Shown here one piece after another: positions 6,475 to 12,863 of a stretch of 13,571 nucleotides of DNA. The notes under the pieces were generated by a model that did no database searches, was not told where the DNA came from, and was given only the letters and a program-made list of their open reading frames with translations. The stretch comes from CAZPFP01 sp964585895. GTDB lineage: Bacteria; Patescibacteriota; Microgenomatia; PFEM01; JAHIFH01. Positions within the stretch are counted from its first letter, which is position 1. Each line of letters opens with the position of its first letter. Location: positions 1 to 13,571 of the forward strand of contig CAZPFP010000019.1 of the NCBI GenBank assembly GCA_964585895.1, read 5' to 3'. A program made the translations under genes and the position numbers.

Positions 6475-6486
6475 CAATCTCAAATT

Positions 6487-7230
6487 ATGAGCACTCTATA
6501 TCTCCCGCCCGAAACCAGAAGTTTAATTAACCACTACCTTGCCCTTCAGCTTGGTCCTCATAAAATTCGTTGTCCTTACTTTCAAAATGTCACTAAAAAA
6601 AGGGTTTCACCTGTTTTTGCAGGCAAAGGTTTGCCTGAAGAAATTGAAAAAGAGGTAAAAAATATTCTTGGTCAAAAACTTTTATCAAGAGTTGATTCAA
6701 ACCAACTCCGTTTGTATTTAATTTTAGCCAATCTGGGTATTGATTGTTCTGGATTGGTCACTAACATCCTTGACTCTTTTTTAAAAGAAAAGGACTTGGG
6801 ACCGATTGAAAAAATTATCAAATATCCCACTTCAAACCCCTTGCGCTTGCTCGTTTATCAATACCGGCCTCGTTCCAATATAGCCGCCTCAACTCTGACT
6901 CACTTATTAAATACTTACTCCGTTAAAAATTTTAACCAGGTAAAAATTGGCGACTTGCTTAAAATAGGCGACCATCATGTTGCCCTTATCAATGAAGTAG
7001 AACTTAATCAAAAAAATCAGGTTATCAGAATCGGTTATATTCACAGCACGAGTGACTATCTGGAAGAGCACGGCGTCCGTCAGGGCAATATTTTTATTAC
7101 CAACAGGGAAAAGCCATTAGAAAAGCAAAAATGGGACGAAGAATATCGAGACAGAAACTGGATGCTGGAAGATTATTTGGCTGCTCCTAAAAAGCAAAAG
7201 GGTTTTAGAGGGCTTAAAGTTTTAACTTAG
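6487..7230 (+). CDS. NlpC/P60-like cysteine peptidase homologue
   Basis: A 247-residue protein with the CHAP/NlpC-P60-type order of active residues: GIDCSGLV (84-91) with Cys87, then IGDLLKIGDHHVALI (154-168) with His163/His164, and GYIHSTS (183-189) with a third polar site at His186. Such enzymes usually cut peptide bonds in peptidoglycan stems or related amides. The N-terminus has no signal peptide or membrane segment, so this one appears cytoplasmic, perhaps for recycling or for another amide; that is inference. Upstream codons to 6409 are open but lie inside alr on the other strand; ATG 6487 is the first after the promoter. The gene is antisense within the dcw cluster and overlaps the murE stop by 17 bases. 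Confidence 0.65.
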   Translation: MSTLYLPPETRSLINHYLALQLGPHKIRCPYFQNVTKKRVSPVFAGKGLPEEIEKEVKNILGQKLLSRVDSNQLRLYLILANLGIDCSGLVTNILDSFLKEKDLGPIEKIIKYPTSNPLRLLVYQYRPRSNIAASTLTHLLNTYSVKNFNQVKIGDLLKIGDHHVALINEVELNQKNQVIRIGYIHSTSDYLEEHGVRQGNIFITNREKPLEKQKWDEEYRDRNWMLEDYLAAPKKQKGFRGLKVLT

Positions 7231-8434
7231 CAATCAGCGCCTTTTTGGCAGCTCTTTGGTCGCCCCAAGGAATCTCTTTTTTACCAAAACACATACTCTT
7301 CTCATGTCCTTTACCGCAAATAGCAACGATATCATTATTTTTAGCCAATTTTTGAATGGCAAAATTAATCGCTTCTTGACGGTCAGGAATTCGGAAAAAA
7401 GTTTTTTCTTCAATTCCGCCGCCTTTCTGACAGCCTTCAGCAATCTGGTCAATAATCTCATCAACGTCTTCAGTTCTCGGGTCTTCGGCAGTCAAAACAA
7501 CCAAGTCGGTTAGCCTGGCAGCAACCTTTCCCATTAGGGGACGTTTCTCAACATCCCTCAAACCAGCACTGCCAAAAACAATAATCAGTTTAGATTGACG
7601 AGATGGTAATTGGCGACGAAACGTCTTTAAAACCTGCTTTAAACTATTGGGGGTATGAGCAAAATCAATAATCACCCGAAACTTTTGTCCCTCATTTATC
7701 TCTTCCAATCTCCCTTTGACTGGTTTAAATGATAAAAGCGCTTTTTTAATTACTTCGTTTTTAATTCCGAGAGAAGAAGTAGCGGCAATTGCTGCCAAAC
7801 AATTATATTGATTATATTCACCTGACAATGATGTTTTGAATTTGAATTTCCTAGGTGTAAAATCAGCGCTTTTGTCAATTCCATAACTGACGATTTTCGC
7901 CTTTTTAGCCGTTTGCTTCAAATAATTAAAGTGCTTATCGTCCCGATTTAAAATAGCCACTTCCACATTACGGAAGAGCTTAGCTTTAGCAGTAAGATAA
8001 TTCTCAAAAGTTTGATGATAATCAAGATGTTCGTGGGTAATGTTAGTCAAAACCCCAATAGAAAAATTACAGCCTAAAAGGCGGTCTTGGGTAAGACCAT
8101 GAGAAGTAGCTTCAATTACCACATACTCTATTCCTTCTTTAACCAACCTTTTTAATATTCTTTGAACCATCCAAGGGTTGGGGGTGGTAACGTGGAAGCC
8201 GGTGTCAATTTTCTTTTTGCCTATCCTGGCTTCTACCGTAGAGATAAAAGCCACCTTTTTATTGGCGGTATTAAGAAAATGATAAATGAGATGAACGGTA
8301 GTGGTTTTGCCGTCAGTGCCGGTGACACCGATTACTTTCAGTTTTCTTGCCGGATATTGATAAAGAAGCAAGGCTAAAATAGCTTCGGAAAAATGTTTTA
8401 TTTTTCTAATAAAATCGATTATCGCTTCGAACAT
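7214..8434 (-). CDS. murE: MurE-type ligase, N-terminal domain missing
   Basis: A 406-residue UDP-MurNAc-tripeptide synthetase, which adds the third stem residue. Motifs in order: P-loop VTGTDGKTTT (37-46), TTPNP (83-87), IEATSHGL (107-114), TNITHEHLDYH (130-140), the Lys carbamylated in the family (about Lys150), FAHTPNSL (258-265), VFGSAGLRDVEKRP (286-299) and TAEDPRTED (315-323). The P-loop lies ~70 residues earlier than in E. coli MurE (~495 residues): the first domain is replaced by a ~30-residue hydrophobic or amphipathic helix. The selectivity motif is EDPR, where DAP-adding MurE has DNPR; the Arg that contacts DAP is kept, so meso-DAP is possible but not shown. It has its own promoter and is not simply continuous with ftsI. 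Confidence 0.92.
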   Translation of the reverse strand: MFEAIIDFIRKIKHFSEAILALLLYQYPARKLKVIGVTGTDGKTTTVHLIYHFLNTANKKVAFISTVEARIGKKKIDTGFHVTTPNPWMVQRILKRLVKEGIEYVVIEATSHGLTQDRLLGCNFSIGVLTNITHEHLDYHQTFENYLTAKAKLFRNVEVAILNRDDKHFNYLKQTAKKAKIVSYGIDKSADFTPRKFKFKTSLSGEYNQYNCLAAIAATSSLGIKNEVIKKALLSFKPVKGRLEEINEGQKFRVIIDFAHTPNSLKQVLKTFRRQLPSRQSKLIIVFGSAGLRDVEKRPLMGKVAARLTDLVVLTAEDPRTEDVDEIIDQIAEGCQKGGGIEEKTFFRIPDRQEAINFAIQKLAKNNDIVAICGKGHEKSMCFGKKEIPWGDQRAAKKALIAKLKL

Positions 8435-8450
8435 TTGATTATCTTAAAGA

Positions 8451-8474
8451 ATTATAGCAGATATGTGCTATAAT
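8451..8474. promoter_or_regulatory. palindromic divergent promoter, murE / small gene
   Basis: Perfect 9-base arms ATTATAGCA (8451-8459) and TGCTATAAT (8466-8474) flank GATATG. Each arm is, on its own strand, a complete extended -10 (TGC-TATAAT). The plus one ends 7 bases before ATG 8482; the minus one ends 16 bases before the murE ATG at 8434. The two promoters lie back to back, so polymerase on one would cover the other. Confidence 0.65.
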
Positions 8475-8481
8475 AACGGGC

Positions 8482-8773
8482 ATGACGATTGAAACTGGTC
8501 AGAATCGAATTCCCAATCGTCTTCGACCCCTTTATGAGGCAAGAACCGCGGGTAAGTCAATTGAACAAGCCATCAAACTTCTTGGCAGTCTTACGCGGCC
8601 AAAAACAAAGAGAAATTATTGAGGATTCTGTTTTTGGAACGATTGTCAGGAGTGCCCTAGCTGCTTCTGATGAACAAAAGCCACTGCGTGAAAAAAGATT
8701 ATTTGAATCAGTTGAAAAAAATAGTTTCCAGGCTCTTGACGAAGCCATTCACTCTTCTCCCTCTAGTTTCTAG
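8482..8773 (+). pseudogene. small unrecognised gene with apparent +1 frameshift
   Basis: ATG 8482 follows a strong extended -10 by 7 bases and reads 46 residues (MTIETGQNRIPNRL...) to TGA 8620-8622. A second frame, one base ahead, continues with QREIIEDSVFGTIVRSAL... to TAG 8771-8773. Removing one A from the A5 run at 8601-8605 joins them into one 96-residue protein with helical, charged character and no membrane segment. The second frame is also open upstream (a TTG at 8489) but lacks a promoter-linked start. The end overlaps the ftsI stop by 11 bases, like other convergent pairs here. It could be a real frameshift, a homopolymer error, or two overlapping genes. No family is recognised. Confidence 0.5.
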
Positions 8774-10502
8774 GTAATACCCCGTAGTAATTAAACAACT
8801 CTTTAGCAATCTCAAACCAAAGAGGGGCGGCTGTTTCTGAACCCCAAGGAGAAGAACTGGGTTCTCTCAAGGTAACGAGCATCACAAATTTGGGTTCATC
8901 AGCCGGGGCAAAACCAACAAAAGAAGCAATCGTCTTTTCTTGATCATAATGGCCGGCAACCGGAATTTGGGAGGTGCCTGTTTTCCCGGCAATTCGATAG
9001 CCTGGCGGCTTGGCCCATTTGGCTTCACCTTTGTCAACCGCATTGACCATCAATTCGGTCATTACCTTGGCAGTGGCTGAAGTAATCACTTCTCTCTCAA
9101 CTTTCGGCTCGGTGGTTATCTCTTTTTCTTCACTGATTATTTGTTTGACCACATAGGGACGAACCAGCTTGCCACCATTGGCAATCGTAGCCGCAATCCT
9201 CGTCATCTGAATTGAGGTTAAAGCGATCCCTTGACCAAATGAAGCGGTCGCTAAATCAATTAACCCCCAGTCTTTTCTTGGACGCAAATCCGGAGTCAAT
9301 TCATCTTCAAGGTCAATGCCGGTCTTCTTTCCCAAACCAAATTTTTCTAAATAGTCCACTAGCTTGTCAATTCCCAGTTTTTCACCAACAAAAACCATCC
9401 CAACGTTATCCGAATGTTCAATCACTTCTACCATGGTGCAATCCGGAAAATATTCTTCATTCCAGGTTTTAATCACATAATCGGAGATAACTCTGGGACC
9501 AGCACATTGGTCACATTTAGTCTCTGGCTTTACCACACCTTCATTTAGAGCCGCGGCCATGACCGCAATCTTGAAAGTTGAACCCGGCTCATAGGCAAAA
9601 GCCACATTGGGATTAGGATAAAGCTCTTTTTCGTATTGTCCATATTTAATTGGGTCATAAGCGGGCAAACCAGCCATCGCCAAAATAGCCCCATCGGGCT
9701 CCATAACCACCACTGTTCCTGACTTGGCGCCATAACGCTTTATCCCGTCAGTCAATTCTCTTTCAATAATATATTGGACACTCCGGTCAATAGTGGTTAA
9801 TAAATCACGACCGTGATGTTGTTCCTCATCTTTGAATTGACCAACTAAAATCGGCCGTCCGGCGGCATCAGTTTCCCGACGAACCACGCCCGCTCTTCCT
9901 TTTAACTCAAGATTGTAATAACCTTCTAAACCAAAATAGCCCTGGTCACGACCATTAACGTCCTGACCAACAAAACCGAGAAGATGGGCGGAGCTTGAAC
10001 CTTCAGGATAACTGCGACGTTGTTCCTCTTCAAAGCCTATTCCTTCAAGCAACAATTCTTCTACTTGCTCTTTTATTTCTCGGCTCACTTTATGTTTCAG
10101 TGGTACCCAATTTAAATCAGTCCGGCTTAATCTTTCTTTGAACAACTGCTCTGTTGCCAATAATGAATCTTGGCTCTCTATTTTGCCTCCTGGAGTGGCT
10201 TCTTCTTCATCAGTTAAAATCGGCGCTAGCTTACCGGCGATATCAAGAGGATTTTCTTTTAAATCAGGAATTGAAGCAAATACCAAAAAGGCTTCCTCAG
10301 TGGTCGCTAAAGGAAAGCCGTCTTTTGCTAAAATCTTTCCCCTCTCGGCAGGAACTTCAAAAGAAACTTGGTATTGCCCTTCTGCCGCAGCGGCCAATTC
10401 TTCTCCGGTGATAATTTGCCAGTAATAAAGACGAAAAATTATCAAGCCACCAAAAACAAGAAAACAGCCAAGAAGAAAGTTTAGCCGTCCTTTGCCTTCC
10501 AT
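8763..10502 (-). CDS. ftsI: FtsI / class B penicillin-binding protein
   Basis: A 579-residue septal transpeptidase that crosslinks peptidoglycan with its partner FtsW. It has one N-terminal membrane anchor (about residues 8-30), a PBP dimerisation region starting with PAERGKILAKDG (51-62), and a transpeptidase domain with the active-site serine in STFK (308-311), SDN (364-366) and KTGTS (507-511). Length and layout are normal for FtsI/PBP2. A pair C330-x2-C333 and C355 precede the SDN motif, on the outer face of the membrane, where they could form a disulfide. The ATG lies one base after the ftsL stop. It converges with the small plus-strand gene and no terminator is seen between them. The position after rsmH-ftsL supports FtsI over an elongation PBP2. 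Confidence 0.95.
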   Translation of the reverse strand: MEGKGRLNFLLGCFLVFGGLIIFRLYYWQIITGEELAAAAEGQYQVSFEVPAERGKILAKDGFPLATTEEAFLVFASIPDLKENPLDIAGKLAPILTDEEEATPGGKIESQDSLLATEQLFKERLSRTDLNWVPLKHKVSREIKEQVEELLLEGIGFEEEQRRSYPEGSSSAHLLGFVGQDVNGRDQGYFGLEGYYNLELKGRAGVVRRETDAAGRPILVGQFKDEEQHHGRDLLTTIDRSVQYIIERELTDGIKRYGAKSGTVVVMEPDGAILAMAGLPAYDPIKYGQYEKELYPNPNVAFAYEPGSTFKIAVMAAALNEGVVKPETKCDQCAGPRVISDYVIKTWNEEYFPDCTMVEVIEHSDNVGMVFVGEKLGIDKLVDYLEKFGLGKKTGIDLEDELTPDLRPRKDWGLIDLATASFGQGIALTSIQMTRIAATIANGGKLVRPYVVKQIISEEKEITTEPKVEREVITSATAKVMTELMVNAVDKGEAKWAKPPGYRIAGKTGTSQIPVAGHYDQEKTIASFVGFAPADEPKFVMLVTLREPSSSPWGSETAAPLWFEIAKELFNYYGVLPRN

Positions 10503-10503
10503 G

Positions 10504-10782
10504 TTAGTAATTCATCGCCACTGGAATCTCTGGAGTCAGATGAAGAAGACTGTTATTGCGGACAAAACCTAGTTTTTCTGCTTCTTGGGAAATTCTTCTC
10601 AAAGAACCCAATTGAGTAATTCCTTGTTTAATCAGCTCATTTTTCTTCTCTAGTCTTGATGTCTCAATTTCCAATTCCCCAATTGCTTCACCAGCGGTAG
10701 CTAAACGATGAGTCAGGACTAGCTGAACCAAGGTTAGACCAATGACTAAGAAAGTAATTAAAATGGGCAGTTTTTTTTTCAT
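10504..10782 (-). CDS. ftsL: FtsL-like division protein
   Basis: A 92-residue bitopic protein with a short basic start (MKKK), one membrane segment (about residues 5-23) and a coiled-coil-like heptad stretch (about 30-60, E/L/K-rich), then a short tail with LGFVRN as in FtsL/DivIC proteins. FtsL binds FtsQ/DivIB and FtsB and activates the FtsW-FtsI pair. Sequence similarity in this family is weak; identification rests on topology, size and position between rsmH and ftsI. The ATG overlaps the rsmH stop as ATGA, which suggests coupled translation. Confidence 0.82.
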   Translation of the reverse strand: MKKKLPILITFLVIGLTLVQLVLTHRLATAGEAIGELEIETSRLEKKNELIKQGITQLGSLRRISQEAEKLGFVRNNSLLHLTPEIPVAMNY

Positions 10783-11678
10783 TGTTTCTCTGCTAGTCTT
10801 AATTTAGCGCTCCGACTGCGAGGATTTTTTTCTATCTCCTCAGTTGTTGGTCGGATGGGTTTTTTGTTAATAATTTTCAGCCTGTCCTTTTCTGCCTGGT
10901 CCTTAAAAAATTGTTTGACAATTCTATCTTCGCCTGAATGAAAGCTGATAACCGCTAGTCTTCCGCCTGGTTTTAAAAGGTCTAACGCCTGAGGCAAAGC
11001 TTTTCTAAGACAACTAGGTTCATCATTGATAACCATTCTTAAAGCCAAAAAGACGCGGGTGGCCGGATGTAATTTACTTTCCCTTTGTTTTTTGGCTGGC
11101 AATGCCTGGTTAATAATTTCAACTAGCTGGCCCGTGGTTTTAATTGGCTCTAACTTACGGGCGCGGCAAATAGCCTTAGCAAAGCGCCGAGAAAAGTGTT
11201 CTTGACCAAATTTTGAAAAAAGCTCATCTAACTCTCCCTTGTTTAAACCATTAATTAAATCAGCGGCGGTAACCGTTAACTTAGGGTCCATCCGCATGTC
11301 TAAAGGCCCCTCGAGATTAAAAGAAAAACCTCGCTCCGCCTTTTCCAGCTGATGACTGGAAACGCCAAGGTCAAAAAGAATCCCTGAAACCTTTAAAAAC
11401 CCTTCTTTTTTAGCAATCCGGTAAAGGTCTTTAAAATTTCCCGAAACAAGCCGCCAGGAATAGTGTTTACCTGGAGGGCAGGCTGAAGCCAGGTAACCTC
11501 TGGCGGCTTTGACTGCTTCGGGATCACAATCTATTGCTAAAATTCTTCCACCTAATTTTAAAATTGCTGCGGTATGACCACCGCCACCGACAGTCGCATC
11601 AATGTATTTTTTCCCCTTCTCAATTCTCAGATGCTCAATAACTTCCTTTAAAAGAACCGACTCATGAAACTCTTCCAT
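10779..11678 (-). CDS. rsmH: RsmH, 16S rRNA (cytosine-N4) methyltransferase
   Basis: A 299-residue SAM-dependent enzyme (former name MraW) that methylates C1402 of 16S rRNA in the P site. Motifs: HESVLLKEV (5-13), the SAM loop DATVGGGGHT (27-36), DLGVSSHQLE (103-112), GPLDMRM (124-130), HPATRVFLALRMVIND (204-219), SFHSGEDRIVK (245-255, where most homologues have SFHSLEDR) and a final NPRSRSAKLR. Length is normal. The start lies inside the preceding 40-codon gene, and the AGGAAG before the ATG is very close, so translation may depend on coupling to that small gene. Confidence 0.97.
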   Translation of the reverse strand: MEEFHESVLLKEVIEHLRIEKGKKYIDATVGGGGHTAAILKLGGRILAIDCDPEAVKAARGYLASACPPGKHYSWRLVSGNFKDLYRIAKKEGFLKVSGILFDLGVSSHQLEKAERGFSFNLEGPLDMRMDPKLTVTAADLINGLNKGELDELFSKFGQEHFSRRFAKAICRARKLEPIKTTGQLVEIINQALPAKKQRESKLHPATRVFLALRMVINDEPSCLRKALPQALDLLKPGGRLAVISFHSGEDRIVKQFFKDQAEKDRLKIINKKPIRPTTEEIEKNPRSRSAKLRLAEKQ

Positions 11679-11784
11679 TCTTCCTGACTTTCTCTTTTTC
11701 CTCTTGCCGCTTGTTGTCTCGACAATACACCCGAATAGATCTATCTAACTTCTTTCGCATTTGGGCACCGTTAAGACGAACCAT
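11662..11784 (-). CDS. 40-residue basic protein between mraZ and rsmH
   Basis: This frame fills the 92-base gap between mraZ and rsmH. ATG 11784 lies inside the last codons of mraZ, 6 bases after a perfect AGGAGG, the best Shine-Dalgarno in the window. The frame reads MVRLNGAQMRKKLDRSIRV... to ...VRKNGRVS and stops at TGA 11662-11664, 17 bases inside rsmH. It has 14 Lys/Arg against 5 Asp/Glu, so it is strongly basic, with no membrane segment; it might bind nucleic acid. The overlaps on both sides suggest translational coupling from mraZ through to rsmH. It may instead be a leader frame whose translation matters more than its product. No family is recognised. Confidence 0.6.
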   Translation of the reverse strand: MVRLNGAQMRKKLDRSIRVYCRDNKRQEEKEKVRKNGRVS

Positions 11785-12169
11785 AGTTTTCCTCCTGATA
11801 ATTTTGCCAATTTAATGGATTCCAAATTTCAAAATGGTCCCCAGCGCCGATAACCACTACCTCCGTTTTAATCTTGGCGTAATCCAACGAATTCTTAGGA
11901 ACAACCACCCTGCCTTGCTGGTCAATCTCTACTAAAACTGCTCCTGGAAAGAGCTGGCGTCGAATTCTTCTCGCCTCTTCCTCGGAAACCGGTTTGGCTA
12001 ATTCCGTTTTAGAAATTTCTTCCCAAGTTGATCTCTGATAGGCTAAAATACAAGTCTCAAACCCTCTGGCTAAAATAATTTCGCTGGCTTCTATTTCACT
12101 TCTGATTTTACTTGGTAGCGCCAATCTGTTACCTTTAGTTAAATTGTGTTTGTATTCTCCTAAAAACAT
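11771..12169 (-). CDS. mraZ: MraZ, transcriptional regulator of the dcw operon
   Basis: A 132-residue DNA-binding protein made of two SpoVT/AbrB-like halves. The first half has FLGEYKHNLTKGNRLALPSK (the MraZ N-terminal pattern, with Arg14 of the DNA-contacting turn kept and the usual Asp of DxKGR replaced by Thr). The second half has VEIDQQGRVVVPK and ends in FEIWNPLNW. MraZ oligomerises into rings and binds repeats in its own promoter; the matching TGG array lies just upstream. The length is slightly under the usual ~140-150. It is the first gene of the operon and is preceded by AGGGG with a 7-base spacing. Confidence 0.96.
   Translation of the reverse strand: MFLGEYKHNLTKGNRLALPSKIRSEIEASEIILARGFETCILAYQRSTWEEISKTELAKPVSEEEARRIRRQLFPGAVLVEIDQQGRVVVPKNSLDYAKIKTEVVVIGAGDHFEIWNPLNWQNYQEENYGSS
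11791..11796 (-). promoter_or_regulatory. Shine-Dalgarno AGGAGG of the 40-codon gene
   Basis: AGGAGG within the last codons of mraZ stands 6 bases before ATG 11784. It decides that start and shows that the gap before rsmH is translated. Confidence 0.7.
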
Positions 12170-12175
12170 AAACCT

Positions 12176-12240
12176 GCCCCCTTTTTATCCATTTCTCACC
12201 AATTTATTCCATTTTGACGTATTTTGAACCACTTTGTCAA
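12176..12240 (-). promoter_or_regulatory. dcw operon promoter and MraZ-type operator array
   Basis: TTGACA (12240-12235) is a perfect -35. An 18-bp spacer leads to CAAAAT (12216-12211), a 4/6 match to the -10. From 12235 down to 12176 the minus strand reads as six consecutive 10-base units, each A-rich at the start; TGG occupies the same place in units 1, 3, 4 and 5 (at 12231, 12211, 12201 and 12191), with TAC in unit 2 and GGG in unit 6. Known MraZ sites are short G-rich boxes repeated about every 10 bp before mraZ, so autoregulation is likely. The array covers the -10, the transcript start and the Shine-Dalgarno. Confidence 0.7.
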
Positions 12241-12285
12241 CCAGAAAAAAACCCGAAACTTTACGCCTGAAGACAAAAAATATGA

Positions 12286-12813
12286 TTAAGAAGGAAATTC
12301 GGAGACTCGGTTTACCTCTACCCCCAATGTTTCACCATTATTATCCAAATCAATTCTGGCAACAATCCTTTCACCACTCAAAACACGCCTCAGCCAAAAA
12401 ATATCATCAGACCACATTTCTTCATAAGGAATTTTATCTAGGGAAAACCATTGTGGTAACATTTCTTCAGTTTCCCTCGGTTCACCCTGCCATTTTCTCG
12501 CTATAAAAACATGAGCGAGCCAACTGTCTTCAGGTGTGGGAATTTCTGGATGAACAAAGGTTATCTCTGCTACTTTTTCTAAATCATCTAGTTCTATTTC
12601 TATACCAAATTCTTCTAAACACTCCCTTTTCGCTCCTTCTCTTACAGACCCTTCTTCTACTTTACCACCAGCCCCATTCCATTTTCCTTCCCCAAAACCT
12701 CTTTTTTTCATCGCTAATAAAATTTCATCTTCTCTTAGAACAAAGCAAATCGTCACTTGTTTAAGTGGTTGGGATTTTCGTTCGTTTCCTTCTTCTCTTT
12801 CTTTAACTACCAT
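12286..12813 (-). CDS. MTH1-like NUDIX hydrolase
   Basis: A 175-residue cytosolic enzyme. Residues 35-71 (MKKRGFGEGKWNGAGGKVEEG then REGAKRECLEEFGI) closely follow the MTH1 (8-oxo-dGTP/2-OH-dATP diphosphatase) pattern, and the C-terminal half keeps MLPQWFSLDKIPYEEMWSDD (98-117 region), where MTH1 has its WPDD purine-recognition part. Sanitation of oxidised purine nucleotides is the likely role. The NUDIX box is one residue short: the Glu that follows GKVxEG is missing, but the catalytic REUxEE core is intact. The ATG directly follows a terminator-like hairpin with its T-run, and GAAAGG inside that stem is the only possible Shine-Dalgarno. It is separated from mraZ by 116 bases with the operon promoter. 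Confidence 0.88.
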   Translation of the reverse strand: MVVKEREEGNERKSQPLKQVTICFVLREDEILLAMKKRGFGEGKWNGAGGKVEEGSVREGAKRECLEEFGIEIELDDLEKVAEITFVHPEIPTPEDSWLAHVFIARKWQGEPRETEEMLPQWFSLDKIPYEEMWSDDIFWLRRVLSGERIVARIDLDNNGETLGVEVNRVSEFPS

Positions 12814-12833
12814 AAAAAATAGCCCTTTCGGGC
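12814..12833 (-). terminator. intrinsic terminator before the NUDIX gene
   Basis: On the minus strand GCCC-GAAA-GGGC (12833-12822, a GNRA tetraloop) is followed by TA and six Ts (12819-12814). It lies 30 bases after the stop of the surface-protein gene and would end that transcript. The T-run touches the NUDIX ATG. Confidence 0.65.
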
Positions 12834-12863
12834 AGGAAAAGAATAATATTTACTAATATTTCC

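Noticed and set aside
6409..6486. Upstream extension of the NlpC-like gene to 6409.
   Set aside because: These codons are antisense to the alr N-terminus and lie before the -10 element; the ATG at 6487 is the first start after the promoter.
9212..9472. Plus-strand open frame of 86 codons inside ftsI.
   Set aside because: It lies fully antisense to the conserved transpeptidase domain, with no promoter or ribosome site; it is a shadow frame.
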